Shown here: in pieces, positions 20,047 to 29,387 of the stretch
Position numbering within the stretch: position 1 is the first letter of the stretch
Layout of the letters: every line of letters starts with the position of its first letter
NCBI RefSeq assembly: GCF_015040615.1
Contig: NZ_CP060402.1
Span: forward strand, 2,418,001 to 2,482,000
Direction: 5' to 3'
Length of the DNA stretch: 64,000 bases
Origin: Microbacterium sp. YJN-G
GTDB taxonomy: Bacteria > Actinomycetota > Actinomycetes > Actinomycetales > Microbacteriaceae
The notes under the pieces: model-generated
What the model saw: only the letters and a program-made list of their open reading frames with translations
Database searches by the model: none
Told to the model about the DNA's origin: nothing
Position numbers and translations under genes: made by a program

Positions 20047-20688
20047 TCAGTAGCCGACGGTGAAGCGCTCGCGACGGTGGTTGCCCTGCTCGATCTCGTC
20101 GATGACGGCGATCGCGAAGTCGGCGCCCGAGATCGTCGAGCTGCCGTCCTCGGCGCGCACGAGCACGTCGCCGCCGTCGCGGTACTTGCCGGTGCGCTCG
20201 CCCTCGGCCCACGGCCCGAAGACCTCGGCCGGGTGGATGAAGAACCAGTCCAGGCTCTCGTCGGACGCCTGCAGCAGCTCGAGCGAGTCGATGCCGACCT
20301 GAGCCTCGTGCCGGTACTCCTCGGGGAAGCCCTGGTCGAACAGGCGGGGTCCGCCGGCCGCGATCAGGCTGCCGCCGGCGCCGCCCACGACACCGAGACG
20401 CGTGGAGGTGCCCGACAGCTTCGCGACCAGGCCGCGGAGCGCGCCGAGGACCGCGTTCTCCATGTCGCCGCGCGGCGAAAGCGCCGAGACGACGGCATCC
20501 GCACCGTCGAAGACGTTCCCGAGCGCGTCGAGGTCGAGCACCGAGCCCTGCACGTACTGCACACCGTCGATCGGGGCATCCGGCGTCGTGCGTGAGATCA
20601 CCACGACCTCGTGTCCTCGGCTCACCCCCTCGCGAGCGATGTGGGATCCGGCGTAGCCGGTGCCTCCGATGACGACGATGCGGGCCAT
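20047..20688 (-). CDS. NAD(P)-binding oxidoreductase (atypical SDR)
   Basis: A 213-residue Rossmann protein. The nucleotide motif is VVIGGTGYAGSHIAREG at residues 5-21, typical of the NmrA/YwnB-like atypical short-chain group. The middle contains VVSALSPRGDMEN and the C-terminal SGADFAIAVIDEIE, both common in that group. No Tyr-x3-Lys catalytic pair is obvious. It may be an NAD(P)-dependent epimerase-like or redox-sensing protein. AAGGAAC six bases upstream supports the ATG. Confidence 0.85.
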   Translation of the reverse strand: MARIVVIGGTGYAGSHIAREGVSRGHEVVVISRTTPDAPIDGVQYVQGSVLDLDALGNVFDGADAVVSALSPRGDMENAVLGALRGLVAKLSGTSTRLGVVGGAGGSLIAAGGPRLFDQGFPEEYRHEAQVGIDSLELLQASDESLDWFFIHPAEVFGPWAEGERTGKYRDGGDVLVRAEDGSSTISGADFAIAVIDEIEQGNHRRERFTVGY

Positions 20689-20746
20689 GTGAGTTCCTTT
20701 CGTGCGCAAGCGCGGTTCGACAGATGCAAGTGCGCCGAGGCGGCTG

Positions 20747-21748
20747 CTATTCCCGCCCGGCCCTCACCGTGGAGACCTGGTACAGCGCCACCGATGCGGC
20801 GATGCCGGCGTTCAGCGATTCGGTCGCCGCCGAGATCGGGATCGAGACGATCTGGTCGCAGGTCTCGGTGACCAGGCGCGAGAGGCCCTTGCCCTCGGAG
20901 CCGACGACGATGACGACGGGGCGGTCGGCGAGCTCCAGGGCGGGCAGCGACACATCTCCCCCGCCGTCGAGGCCCAGCACGAACACGCCCTGCTTCTTGA
21001 ACTCCTTGAGCATCGACGTCAGGTTGGCGGCGATCGCCACCGGGATGCGGGCGGCCGCACCGGCACTGGTCTTCCAGGCGGCCGAGTTCACGCTCGCCGA
21101 CCGACGCTGCGGCAGGATCACACCGTGCCCGCCGAAGGCAGCGGTCGACCGGATGATCGCACCGAGGTTGCGCGGGTCGGTGATGCCGTCGAGGGCGATG
21201 AACAGCGGTGTCTGACCGCGGTCGATGACCTCTTCGAGCAGATCCTGCGGGTGCGCGTACTCGTACGGGGGCACCTTCAGCGCCACACCCTGGTGCACGC
21301 CGTCGAAGCCGGCCATCCGGTCGAGCTCCTGTCGGGTGACCTCGAGCACCGGGATCTCGCGGTGCCGGGTGATCGCCAGCATCTCCTTGACGCGGTCGTC
21401 CATCTCGACGCGCTGCGCGATGTAGAACGCAGTCGCCGGGATCTTCGTGCGCAGCGCCTCGAGCACCGAATTGCGGCCGGTGACGGTCTCGGTGTCATCC
21501 GACGCCTTCGATCCGCGCGCCTGACGGTTCATGCTCGACTGCGGCTTCTGCCCCGGCTTGCCCTTGCCGCCGGCTGCGGCGTAGCGTTCCGCGGCGGCCT
21601 TGCGCTTGCCGGCGACATGCCAGCTGCGGTCCTCCGCCTTCGGCGTCGGGCCCTTGCCCTCGAGCGCCTTGCGGCCGAGACCGCCGGTGCCCTTGGAGGC
21701 ACCCTTCTTCTTGCTGTTGCCCGCTCCGGGGCGGCCAGGCTTAGCCAT
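20747..21748 (-). CDS. rlmB: 23S rRNA 2'-O-methyltransferase RlmB
   Basis: A 333-residue SpoU/TrmH-family methyltransferase that methylates the ribose of a conserved guanosine in 23S rRNA. A Lys/Gly-rich basic extension (about 1-75) precedes the substrate-binding domain (VTGRNSVLEALR). The SPOUT knot follows with FIALDGITDPRNLGAIIRST, IVVGSEGKGL and SLNAGIAASVALY. The start overlaps the cysS stop by 8 bp, a coupling conserved in actinobacteria. Confidence 0.96.
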   Translation of the reverse strand: MAKPGRPGAGNSKKKGASKGTGGLGRKALEGKGPTPKAEDRSWHVAGKRKAAAERYAAAGGKGKPGQKPQSSMNRQARGSKASDDTETVTGRNSVLEALRTKIPATAFYIAQRVEMDDRVKEMLAITRHREIPVLEVTRQELDRMAGFDGVHQGVALKVPPYEYAHPQDLLEEVIDRGQTPLFIALDGITDPRNLGAIIRSTAAFGGHGVILPQRRSASVNSAAWKTSAGAAARIPVAIAANLTSMLKEFKKQGVFVLGLDGGGDVSLPALELADRPVVIVVGSEGKGLSRLVTETCDQIVSIPISAATESLNAGIAASVALYQVSTVRAGRE

Positions 21749-23174
21749 CGATACTCCAATGTGTTCCGTCCGGAGTGTCCTCCAGAGTGATTCCTGCCGC
21801 GCCGATCGCATCGCGGATGCGGTCGGCTGCGGCCCAGTCCTTGTCGGCGCGCGCCTGCGCGCGCTGCTCGATCATCGTCTTCACGAGGGTGTCGAGGGCG
21901 GATGCCGTCGTCCCCTCGCCCTGTGCATCCCGCCACTCGGGCGCGAGCGGGTCGATCCCGAGCGCTCCGGTCATGGCTGTCACGGCATACATCGCCTCGT
22001 GCACGGCATCCGCGTCTCCCCGATCGAGCGCGGCGTTGCCGGCGCGCACGGTCTCGTGCAGCACGGCCAGCGCCTGCGGCACTCCGAGGTCGTCGTCCAT
22101 GGCGGTGCGGAAGCCCCCCGGGAGCACGTCGAGCGTCGTCACGCCGGACTCCGGTGCGCCGGCGCTCTCAGACCCCAGGGTGCGCACGGCGCGCTCCAGG
22201 AACGTGCGGATGCGCGCCAGCGCACTCTCGGCCTCGGCCCACGACGAGTCGGTCAGATCCAGGCTCGAGCGGTAGTGCGCGGCCGCGAGCGCGTAGCGGA
22301 CCACCAGCGGGTCGTGCTGCGCCAGCACGTCTTCGGCGAGGGTGAAGTTGCCCAGCGACTTCGACATCTTCTGTCCGCCGACCGTCACGAGTCCGTTGTG
22401 CACCCAATAGCGGGCGAAGCCGTCGCCCGCGGCGGTCGACTGCGCGAGCTCGTTCTCGTGGTGCGGGAAGCGCAGGTCGAGTCCGCCGCCGTGGATGTCG
22501 AATTCGGCGCCGAGGTACCGCTTCGCCATCGCCGAGCACTCGATGTGCCAGCCGGGGCGCCCGGCACCCCAGGGGGATGACCACACGGCATCCGCCGGCT
22601 CGCCGGCCTTGGTGCCCTTCCAGAGGGCGAAGTCCTGCGGGTTGCGCTTGCCGCGCGGGTCCGCGTCGGCGGCCGCCTCCATGGCATCCACCGACTGATG
22701 GGTCAGCTCGCCGTAGGCGGGCCACGAGCGCACGTCGAAGTACACGTCACCCGAGCCGTCCGGCGCCGGGTAGGCGTGCCCTCGCTCGATGAGCGCGGTG
22801 ATGAGCTCCTGCATCTGCGGGATGAACCCCGTCGCGCGCGGTTCGTACGTCGGCGCGAGGATGCCGACGGCGGCATACGCCTGCGAGAACTCCTGCTCGA
22901 TGCGATAGCCGAGCGCCCACCACGGCTCGATCTCGGTGGCGTTGGCGATGACCTTGTCCTCGATGTCGGTGACGTTGCGCACGAAGGTGACGCGACCGTG
23001 GCGGAGCTCGAGCCAGCGGCGCAGGAGGTCGAAGCTCAGCGCGGCGCGCACGTGCCCGATGTGGGGGCCCGACTGCACGGTCGGCCCGCACACGTACATC
23101 GTCACGTTCGAGGGGTCGAGCGGAACGAAATCGCGCAGTTCCTGCGCGCGGGTGTCATACAGGCGGATCGTCAC
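21741..23174 (-). CDS. cysS: Cysteinyl-tRNA synthetase
   Basis: A 477-residue class I synthetase that attaches cysteine to tRNA-Cys. The zinc-site cysteine and HIGH motif are in YVCGPTVQSGPHIGH, the second zinc ligands in GWHIECSAM and HHENE, and KMSKS occurs in GGQKMSKSLGNF. Length is normal. The start is GTG with TAGTCT exactly six bases upstream, so translation is probably leaderless. It lies in the conserved order carD, ispDF, cysS, rlmB. Confidence 0.97.
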   Translation of the reverse strand: MTIRLYDTRAQELRDFVPLDPSNVTMYVCGPTVQSGPHIGHVRAALSFDLLRRWLELRHGRVTFVRNVTDIEDKVIANATEIEPWWALGYRIEQEFSQAYAAVGILAPTYEPRATGFIPQMQELITALIERGHAYPAPDGSGDVYFDVRSWPAYGELTHQSVDAMEAAADADPRGKRNPQDFALWKGTKAGEPADAVWSSPWGAGRPGWHIECSAMAKRYLGAEFDIHGGGLDLRFPHHENELAQSTAAGDGFARYWVHNGLVTVGGQKMSKSLGNFTLAEDVLAQHDPLVVRYALAAAHYRSSLDLTDSSWAEAESALARIRTFLERAVRTLGSESAGAPESGVTTLDVLPGGFRTAMDDDLGVPQALAVLHETVRAGNAALDRGDADAVHEAMYAVTAMTGALGIDPLAPEWRDAQGEGTTASALDTLVKTMIEQRAQARADKDWAAADRIRDAIGAAGITLEDTPDGTHWSIDG

Positions 23175-23214
23175 CGCACAAGACTACCGGGGGCGCGTGC
23201 TGTACGCCTGGGGG

Positions 23215-24405
23215 TCAGGATCGCGGGATGATCAGGGCGACGGCCGTCACCGCGATGCCCTCGCCGCGGCCGGTGAAGCCGAGACCGTCGGTCGTGGTCG
23301 CCGACACCGAGACGGATGCTCCGCCCAGCGCATCCGAGAGCGCCCGCTCGGCCTCTGCGCGACGCGAGCTGAACCGGGGACGGTTGCCCTGGAACTGCAC
23401 CGACACGTTGCCGATCGCGAAGCCCGCATCGGCGAGCATCCGCGCGGTGCGCGCGAGGAAGACGTCGGCGTGCGCCCCCGCGTACTCGGGGTGGGAGGTG
23501 CCGAAATGCTGTCCGATGTCGCCGAGTCCGGCCGCACCGAGCAGCGCGTCGACGATGGCGTGCGCGACGGCGTCGCCGTCGGAGTGCCCGGACAACGGCT
23601 GCTCCCCCGGCCACTGCAGCCCCGCGAGCCACAGGTCACCGTCGCCGCCGAACGCATGCACGTCGGTGCCGACCCCGATGCGGGGGATCACGGGAGCGGA
23701 TGCGGTGGAGCCGCCCAGCAGCAGTCTCGCCCGCTGCAGATCGGCCGGCGTCGTGATCTTGAAGGCGAGCGCGGAACCCGGGATGCGGTGCACGGCGCCG
23801 CCTGCGGCGGCGAACAGCGCGGCGTCGTCGGTGTGCTCGTCTCGGGATGCGAGGGCGCGCGCATAGGCCTCTTCGAGCGCCGCGCGCGGGAAGCCCTGCG
23901 GCGTCTGCGCAGCTGCCAGCACGGAGCGGTCGACGGCGGCGACGACGGCATCCCCGTCGATCTGCTTCAGCGTGTCGATGACCGCGAGCGCGGGGATCAC
24001 GCCGGCGTCAGCGGTGACGGCGTCCGCGACTGCGTCGATCTGCGAGGGCGGCGTCAGCGCCCGGGCGGCGTCGTGCACGAGCACGATCCGGATGCCGTCG
24101 GCGAGGGCGGCGAGACCCGCCGCGACCGACTGCTGCCGCGTCGCGCCCCCGGTGACGACGGAGGCCCGCCATCCCCGCCCGCTGCCGGCATCCGCCAGCT
24201 CATCTGCCACCACCTGCTCGTGGCCTGCCGGGGCGACGACGATGACCTGCATCGGGTGAGCGGCGAACACGCCATCCAGCGCGTGGCGCAGCACGGAGCG
24301 GCCGTCGATGTCGACGAGCGCCTTCGGCGTGCCGGCGCCGAGGCGGGTGCCTGAGCCGGCTGCGACGATGATGATCGCGGTGGTGGGGGCCTCGTACTCG
24401 GTCAC
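23215..24405 (-). CDS. ispDF: Bifunctional IspD-IspF of the MEP pathway
   Basis: A 396-residue fusion. The N-terminal part (about 1-225) is 2-C-methyl-D-erythritol 4-phosphate cytidylyltransferase, with [17 protein letters not shown] and VHDAAR. The C-terminal part (about 235-395) is MECDP synthase with the metal ligands in GTDVHAF and [13 protein letters not shown]. Together they make two steps of isoprenoid precursor synthesis. The GTG at 24405 is chosen over the one at 24411 because TAGCGT then lies exactly six bases upstream. Confidence 0.96.
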   Translation of the reverse strand: MTEYEAPTTAIIIVAAGSGTRLGAGTPKALVDIDGRSVLRHALDGVFAAHPMQVIVVAPAGHEQVVADELADAGSGRGWRASVVTGGATRQQSVAAGLAALADGIRIVLVHDAARALTPPSQIDAVADAVTADAGVIPALAVIDTLKQIDGDAVVAAVDRSVLAAAQTPQGFPRAALEEAYARALASRDEHTDDAALFAAAGGAVHRIPGSALAFKITTPADLQRARLLLGGSTASAPVIPRIGVGTDVHAFGGDGDLWLAGLQWPGEQPLSGHSDGDAVAHAIVDALLGAAGLGDIGQHFGTSHPEYAGAHADVFLARTARMLADAGFAIGNVSVQFQGNRPRFSSRRAEAERALSDALGGASVSVSATTTDGLGFTGRGEGIAVTAVALIIPRS

Positions 24406-24444
24406 GCACACACGCTATCGCGCCGAGGACGGGTCGCCGGAATG

Positions 24445-24480
24445 CGAAGAGGGCGGATGCCGCAGCATCCGCCCTCTTCG
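24445..24480 (-). terminator. Terminator after carD
   Basis: A perfect 16-bp stem (CGAAGAGGGCGGATGC and its complement) with the loop CGCA, 20 bases beyond the carD stop. No T-tract follows, as is common in high-GC actinobacteria. Confidence 0.8.
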
Positions 24481-24500
24481 AACTCCGGTGTCTTGGTGAC

Positions 24501-24983
24501 TCAGGAGGCGAGCACCTCGTCGAGCAGGACGCCCGCCTTCTCCTCATCGATCTTCTCGGCGAGGGCGAGCTCGGAGACGAGGATCTGGCGAGCCTTCGCC
24601 AGCATCCGCTTCTCACCCGCGGACAGGCCGCGGTCCTGGTCGCGGCGCCACAGGTCGCGCACGACCTCGCTCACCTTGATGACGTCGCCCGACGCGAGCT
24701 TCTCGAGGTTCGCCTTGTAGCGACGCGACCAGTTGGTCGGCTCCTCGGTGAAGGGCGCGCGCAGAACCTCGAAGACGTGGTCGAGGCCCTCCTGGCCGAT
24801 GACGTCGCGGACGCCGACCAGATCGACGTTCTCGGCGGGGACCTCGATGATCAGGTCACCCTGGGTGACGTTGAGCTTGAGATATTTCTTCGTCTCGCCC
24901 TTGATCACCCGTTCCTTGACCTCGATGATCGTCGCAGCGCCGTGGTGCGGATAGACGACGGTTTCGCCAACCTCAAAAAGCAT
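24501..24983 (-). CDS. carD: CarD-family transcription regulator
   Basis: A 160-residue global regulator that binds the RNA polymerase beta subunit and stabilises open promoter complexes at rRNA and many other promoters. The N-terminal RNAP-interaction domain (about 1-60) starts [17 protein letters not shown], and the C-terminal helical DNA-binding part has [16 protein letters not shown]. The length matches CarD/CdnL. AAAGGA twelve bases before the ATG is the ribosome site. Placed upstream of ispDF, as in mycobacteria. Confidence 0.97.
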   Translation of the reverse strand: MLFEVGETVVYPHHGAATIIEVKERVIKGETKKYLKLNVTQGDLIIEVPAENVDLVGVRDVIGQEGLDHVFEVLRAPFTEEPTNWSRRYKANLEKLASGDVIKVSEVVRDLWRRDQDRGLSAGEKRMLAKARQILVSELALAEKIDEEKAGVLLDEVLAS

Positions 24984-25138
24984 AAAGACGTGTCCTTTCG
25001 GCAATCTCCAGGATACCACAGCGGATATGCACTAAGGTTCGCGCCGATGTGTTCGTACGCGCACTTCACCGGGTCCCGGGCGGCGGGCGCCGACCCACTA
25101 GACTGATCCCGGACACCCGTCGCACCTCAGGAGGATCC

Positions 25139-25633
25139 GTGATCTCGCGCTCTGCTGCGTCCATCGCTCCGCGTCTCTTCGCCGCTGTCGCCCTCGGCGC
25201 CACCGTGGCACTCGGCGCCACCGGCTGCACGTTCATCACGCACCAGGCGACGACGAACCAGTACCCCGCCTCCGACGGCGTCAACGTCGAGTCGACCGGT
25301 GGCCCCGTGCTGGTGCGCAACGCCCTCGTCGTCGCCACCGACGACGGCTCGGCCGGCAACCTGGTCGCGGCCCTGATCAACGAGAGCAGCGACAACGCGA
25401 CCGTCACGATCGACGTCGCGGGCGAGCAGTTCGACGTGCGGGTCCCTGCCAACGAGCGCGTGAGCCTCGGCGCCGAGGACGAGCCGCTGCTGATCGAGAA
25501 CCTCGATGTGAAGCCCGGCGCCACGGTCGAGGTGCTCTTCCGCTCCGGCGACGACGACACCGAGCCGCTGCAGGTGCCGGTGCTCGACGGCACCATGCCG
25601 TACTACGAAGACCTCGTGCCCGACGCGAGCTGA
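25139..25633 (+). CDS. Putative lipoprotein of unknown function
   Basis: A 164-residue exported protein. The signal peptide contains AAVALGATVALGATGC, in which ATGC is an acceptable lipobox, so it is probably lipid-anchored at Cys29. The mature part (about 65-140) resembles a single beta-sandwich with repeated Val/Asp/Glu strands. I recognise no family. The GTG start has the ribosome site AGGAGG four bases upstream, and TAGACT at 25099 is a likely -10. It ends at a strong terminator shared with the convergent regulator gene. Confidence 0.75.
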   Translation: MISRSAASIAPRLFAAVALGATVALGATGCTFITHQATTNQYPASDGVNVESTGGPVLVRNALVVATDDGSAGNLVAALINESSDNATVTIDVAGEQFDVRVPANERVSLGAEDEPLLIENLDVKPGATVEVLFRSGDDDTEPLQVPVLDGTMPYYEDLVPDAS

Positions 25634-25652
25634 TCGCGGCGCACAGCGCACG

Positions 25653-25688
25653 AGAGGAGGCCGGTCCCCGCGGGGACCGGCCTCCTCT
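25653..25688. terminator. Bidirectional terminator
   Basis: A 36-bp perfect palindrome whose 18-base left half is AGAGGAGGCCGGTCCCCG. It lies between the convergent lipoprotein and regX3 genes and can serve both. Confidence 0.88.
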
Positions 25689-25716
25689 GCATCCGGCGCG
25701 AGCGTCTCGCGCGCCC

Positions 25717-26400
25717 TCAGGCCTCGAAGCGGTACCCGAGCCCACGCACGGTGACGAGCATGACCGGTTCGCTGGGGTTCTGCTCGATGCGCGAGCGGAT
25801 CCGCTTGATGTGCACATCCAGCGTCTTCGTGTCGCCGAAGTAGTCGCTGCCCCACACCCGGTCGATCAGCTGACCGCGCGTGAGCACGCGACCGGCGTTG
25901 CGCATCAGCACCTCGAGCAGCTCGAACTCCTTCAGAGGCATGTTGATCTCGCTGCCGTCCACGGCGACCGTGTGCCGGTCGATGTCGAGGCTGACCCGGC
26001 CGCCGTCGAGCACCCGCTCGTCGACGTCGGCCTCGGCCTGGGCGACGCGGCGCAGCACGGCCCGCATGCGCGCGAGCAGCTCGCGCGAGGAGTACGGCTT
26101 GGTGATGTAGTCGTCGGCGCCGAGCTCGAGCCCCACCACGATGTCGACCTCGGAGTCCTTGGCCGTGAGCATGATGATCGGCACGCCCGAGGTCTGCCGC
26201 ACCTGCCGGCACACCTCGGTGCCCGGCATCCCGGGGAGCATCAGGTCGAGCAGGATGATGTCGGCGCCGCGTTCGCGGAACGCCTCCAGCGCACCGGGGC
26301 CGTCCTCGCTGATCTCGACCTCATAGCCCTCCCGCCGCAGCAGGTAGGCCAGCGGGTCGGCCAGGTCGGGCTCATCCTCGACGAGCAGGATCCGGGTCAT
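25717..26400 (-). CDS. regX3: Response regulator RegX3
   Basis: A 227-residue OmpR-family regulator. The receiver has LVEDEPDL, the phospho-acceptor in LLDLMLPGMPG, and YITKPYSSREL. The winged-helix domain (about 130-225) ends TVRGLGYRFEA. With its kinase it forms the SenX3-RegX3 pair that senses phosphate supply. The neighbouring phoU and the nearby pstSCAB operon with PHO-box-like repeats agree with that. The start overlaps the kinase stop by 4 bp. Confidence 0.93.
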   Translation of the reverse strand: MTRILLVEDEPDLADPLAYLLRREGYEVEISEDGPGALEAFRERGADIILLDLMLPGMPGTEVCRQVRQTSGVPIIMLTAKDSEVDIVVGLELGADDYITKPYSSRELLARMRAVLRRVAQAEADVDERVLDGGRVSLDIDRHTVAVDGSEINMPLKEFELLEVLMRNAGRVLTRGQLIDRVWGSDYFGDTKTLDVHIKRIRSRIEQNPSEPVMLVTVRGLGYRFEA

Positions 26401-27617
26401 GCGATGTCTCCGTTTCGGGGGGTTCCGCGCAGCGCTTGCTCGCTGCGGGCTCGCTTCTTCTTGGACTTCTTCTTGGACTTCTTCGAGTCGGGCTCGGGTG
26501 CGTCGATGCGCGGCAGCCGCATGGTGAACGTCGAGCCGCGGCCCGGTCGCGACCACACGCGCACCTCGCCGCCGTGCCGCTGCGTGGCGTGCTTGACGAT
26601 CGACAGGCCGAGCCCGGTGCCTCCGGTGCGCCGGGAGCGTGCGTCGTCGGCACGGTAGAACCGCTCGAAGACCCGCTCACGATCGGCCTCGGAGATGCCG
26701 ATGCCCTGGTCGGTGACGGCGATCTCGACGACGTCGCCGTCGATCTTGACCCCGGCGCCGACGCGGGAGCCACGCGGTGAGTAGACGATCGCGTTGGCGA
26801 GCAGGTTGCCGACCGCCTCGACGAGCACCTGCGCGTCACCGCGCACCCAGGCGCCGCGGTCTCCGCCGCGCTGCAGCACGACGCCGGCGGATTCGGCCTG
26901 CACGGCATGCGCCTCGATCGACGCGGTGACGACCTCGTCGACCGATACGGGTTCGTTCTGCGCGAGGCTCTCGGCCGCCTGCAGTCGTGACAGGCTCATG
27001 ATCCGCCCGGTGAGCTGGCCGAGGCGCCCGGCCTCGGCGGTGATCCGGGATGCGAAGACGCGCACCTGCTCGGGGTCGTCGGCGGCCGACTCGATCGCCT
27101 CGGCGAGCAGGCTCACCGAAGCCACCGGCGTCTTGAGCTCGTGACTGGTGTTGGCGACGAAGTCGGTGCGCATCTGATCGAGGCGCTCGCGCTCGGTGAC
27201 GTCGCGGATGATCAGCAGAGTCAGGCGGGCGCCGACCGTGCTGGCGCGCGCCGAGACGAGCCGCGGGTCGAGGGAGCCGCCGGCGGCGATGCGCAGCGTG
27301 TCGGTCTCGCTGATGCCGCTGCCTCGCACGCTGCGCACCAGCTGACGCAGCTCGCTGTTGTCGAGCACGGCGCCGGTGCGGATGCCGAAGCGCGAGGCCG
27401 CCTTGGTCGTGGCGACGACGAGTCCCGAGGCGTCCAGCACGCAGGCGGCGTCGTCCATGCTCGCGAGCACCTCGGTGATCCCTGCGGGGATGGCGGTCGA
27501 CGTCTCCTGTGCGGCCTGCATGCGCACGCGGTACGCCCAGCCCACCAGCAGCACGACGCCCGCACCGATCACGACGCCGATGGCGAGGGCGAACAGCGCG
27601 AGCTGAGGCGTTGGCAT
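26397..27617 (-). CDS. senX3: Sensor histidine kinase SenX3
   Basis: A 406-residue kinase. One N-terminal TM segment (about 5-28) is followed by a PAS-like domain (about 45-150), then HisKA with the phospho-His in FVANTSHELKTPVASVSLLA, and the ATPase domain (NLLANAIVYS, DQGIGI, GGTGLGLSIVK). The tail is Lys/Ser-rich. It phosphorylates RegX3 under phosphate limitation, probably through contact with PhoU and Pst. TACTCT six bases before ATG indicates a leaderless mRNA, divergent from phoU. Confidence 0.93.
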   Translation of the reverse strand: MPTPQLALFALAIGVVIGAGVVLLVGWAYRVRMQAAQETSTAIPAGITEVLASMDDAACVLDASGLVVATTKAASRFGIRTGAVLDNSELRQLVRSVRGSGISETDTLRIAAGGSLDPRLVSARASTVGARLTLLIIRDVTERERLDQMRTDFVANTSHELKTPVASVSLLAEAIESAADDPEQVRVFASRITAEAGRLGQLTGRIMSLSRLQAAESLAQNEPVSVDEVVTASIEAHAVQAESAGVVLQRGGDRGAWVRGDAQVLVEAVGNLLANAIVYSPRGSRVGAGVKIDGDVVEIAVTDQGIGISEADRERVFERFYRADDARSRRTGGTGLGLSIVKHATQRHGGEVRVWSRPGRGSTFTMRLPRIDAPEPDSKKSKKKSKKKRARSEQALRGTPRNGDIA

Positions 27618-27688
27618 GCCTCAAGAGTAGGGCCCGCCGGAACGGCCACCTGTCGTTCAGCCCGCCGTCATGCGGTGCGGGGGCGAGT

Positions 27689-27722
27689 ATTCACGTTCTC
27701 GGCACCATTCGTTAACCTTCGA
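27689..27722 (+). promoter_or_regulatory. PHO-box-like direct repeats upstream of phoU
   Basis: Three 11-bp-spaced heptamers of GTTCACC type can be read: ATTCACG, CGGCACC, CGTTAACC. They match the consensus only loosely and stand about 80 bases before phoU in the senX3-phoU gap. Confidence 0.45.
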
Positions 27723-27802
27723 TGGGGACAATCGACGCCGACCCGCGCGCGCGGGTCTGCTCGGCATCCCGCGCCGACCCCCCGACGAAAGGTTGCGCCG
27801 AC

Positions 27803-28510
27803 ATGCGCCAGGTCTTCCACCAGTCCCTCGAGGAGCTGCAGTCCCGTCTCGCCGAGATCGCCGATCTGGTGACGATCTCGATCGAGAAGGCGACCACGGC
27901 GTTCGCCGAGAGCGACGTCGCGCTGGCCGAGGAGGTCATCGCCGATGACGCGCGCATCGACGAACTCGCGGTCGCACTCGACGAGCAGGCGATCGAGATC
28001 CTCGCGCGTCAGCAGCCGGTCGCCCGCGACCTGCGCATCGTCATCACCGCCCTGCGCGTGAGCGCCTCGCTGGAGCGCATGGGCGACATGGCCGAGCACA
28101 TCGCCCAGCTCGCCCGTCTGCGCTTCCCGGAGCGCGCGGTGCCCAAGGGCCTGAAGGGCACGTTCCGCCACATGGGTGAGCTCGACGTCGAGATCGCGCG
28201 CACCCTCGCCGACCTGCTGCGCACGCAGGATCTGCGCTTCGCCGACGCCATCCGCAACGCCGACGACAAGGTCGACGAGCTGCACGCCAGCGTGTTCGAG
28301 AAGGTGCTCAGCGACAACTGGAAGGGCGAGGCCACCGCGACCGTCGACGCCACGCTCGCCAGCCGGTACCACGAGCGCTTCGCCGACCACGCGGTCGCCG
28401 TCGCGAAGAAGGTCGTCTACCTCGCCACCGGTGACTGGGCGGTCGAGGAGGAGGACATCGCTCTCGCCGCCGAGGCGCAGGGCGCGGCACCCGAGGCATC
28501 CGAGAACTGA
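27803..28510 (+). CDS. phoU: Phosphate signalling protein PhoU
   Basis: A 235-residue protein of two similar three-helix bundles (about 1-110 and 115-215), each with the metal-binding signature: LRVSASLERMGDMAEHIA in the first and SRYHERFADHAVAVAKK in the second. PhoU couples the Pst transporter to the SenX3 kinase and turns the Pho response off when phosphate is plentiful. AAAGG lies 13 bases before the ATG. It is divergent from senX3 and ends at palindrome copy 2. Confidence 0.96.
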   Translation: MRQVFHQSLEELQSRLAEIADLVTISIEKATTAFAESDVALAEEVIADDARIDELAVALDEQAIEILARQQPVARDLRIVITALRVSASLERMGDMAEHIAQLARLRFPERAVPKGLKGTFRHMGELDVEIARTLADLLRTQDLRFADAIRNADDKVDELHASVFEKVLSDNWKGEATATVDATLASRYHERFADHAVAVAKKVVYLATGDWAVEEEDIALAAEAQGAAPEASEN

Positions 28511-28596
28511 CCGCCGAAACCCCTCCAGAATGCCGAGACCCCTCATGATCCGCGCGGATCATGAGGGGTCTCGTCGCTGTTGAGGGGGTTCGGCGG
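28511..28596. repeat. Nested palindromic repeat, copy 2
   Basis: Outer arms CCGCCGAAACCCCTC (28511-28525) and its complement with one mismatch (28582-28596). Inside is a perfect 40-bp palindrome (28534-28573) whose left half is CGAGACCCCTCATGATCCGC. It exactly fills the gap between the convergent phoU and gpmA stops and can act as their terminator. Confidence 0.9.
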
Positions 28597-28598
28597 GG

Positions 28599-29342
28599 TT
28601 ACTTCTTGCCCTGCGCGGCGACCGCGGCGGCGCCGGCGGCAGCAGCCTCGGGGTCGAGGTAGCGACCGGGCGCGGTGGGCATGTTGTTCTCGTCGAGCTC
28701 GTACACCAGCGGGATGCCGGTGGGGATGTTCAGGCCGGCGATGTCGTCGTCGCTGATGTTCTCGAGGTGCTTGACGAGGCCGCGCAGCGAGTTGCCGTGC
28801 GCGGTGACCAGCACCGTCTTCCCGGCCTCGAGGTCGGGCACGATCGCGTCGTTCCAGTACGGCAGCAGGCGGTCGATGACGAGCTTGAGCGACTCCGTGC
28901 GCGGGACCTCGCCGTCGATACCCGCATAGCGCGGGTCGTTCACCTGGCTGAACTCGCTGTCGTCGTCGAGCAGGGGCGGCGGAACGTCGAACGAGCGACG
29001 CCACAGCTGGAACTGCTCGGGGCCGAACTCCTCGAGCGTCTGCGCCTTGTCCTTGCCCTGCAGGGCGCCGTAGTGACGCTCGTTGAGGCGCCACGAGCGA
29101 GTCACCGGGATCCACAGGCGGTCGGCGGCGTCCAGCGCGATGTTGGCGGTCTGGATGGCGCGGCTGAGCAGCGAGGTGTGCAGCACGTCGGGGTGCAGTC
29201 CCGACTCGGCGAGCAGCTCGCCGCCGCGACGGGCCTCTTCCTTGCCCTGCTCGGTCAGGCGGACATCCACCCATCCCGTGAAGAGGTTGAGCTTGTTCCA
29301 TTCGCTCTGGCCATGGCGGAGGAGGATCAGGGTGCGCGTCAT
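28599..29342 (-). CDS. gpmA: 2,3-bisphosphoglycerate-dependent phosphoglycerate mutase
   Basis: A 247-residue glycolytic enzyme interconverting 3- and 2-phosphoglycerate. The phospho-His is in [12 protein letters not shown] (residues about 5-16), and [20 protein letters not shown] and [10 protein letters not shown] give the other active-site residues. Length is normal. TAAACT stands six bases before the ATG, so the mRNA is probably leaderless. Its start faces that of the methyltransferase gene only 45 bp away. Confidence 0.97.
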   Translation of the reverse strand: MTRTLILLRHGQSEWNKLNLFTGWVDVRLTEQGKEEARRGGELLAESGLHPDVLHTSLLSRAIQTANIALDAADRLWIPVTRSWRLNERHYGALQGKDKAQTLEEFGPEQFQLWRRSFDVPPPLLDDDSEFSQVNDPRYAGIDGEVPRTESLKLVIDRLLPYWNDAIVPDLEAGKTVLVTAHGNSLRGLVKHLENISDDDIAGLNIPTGIPLVYELDENNMPTAPGRYLDPEAAAAGAAAVAAQGKK

Positions 29343-29387
29343 GGCCCCAGTTTATCGAGGCGGCTCGCGAGGCGTGACAATGGAGTC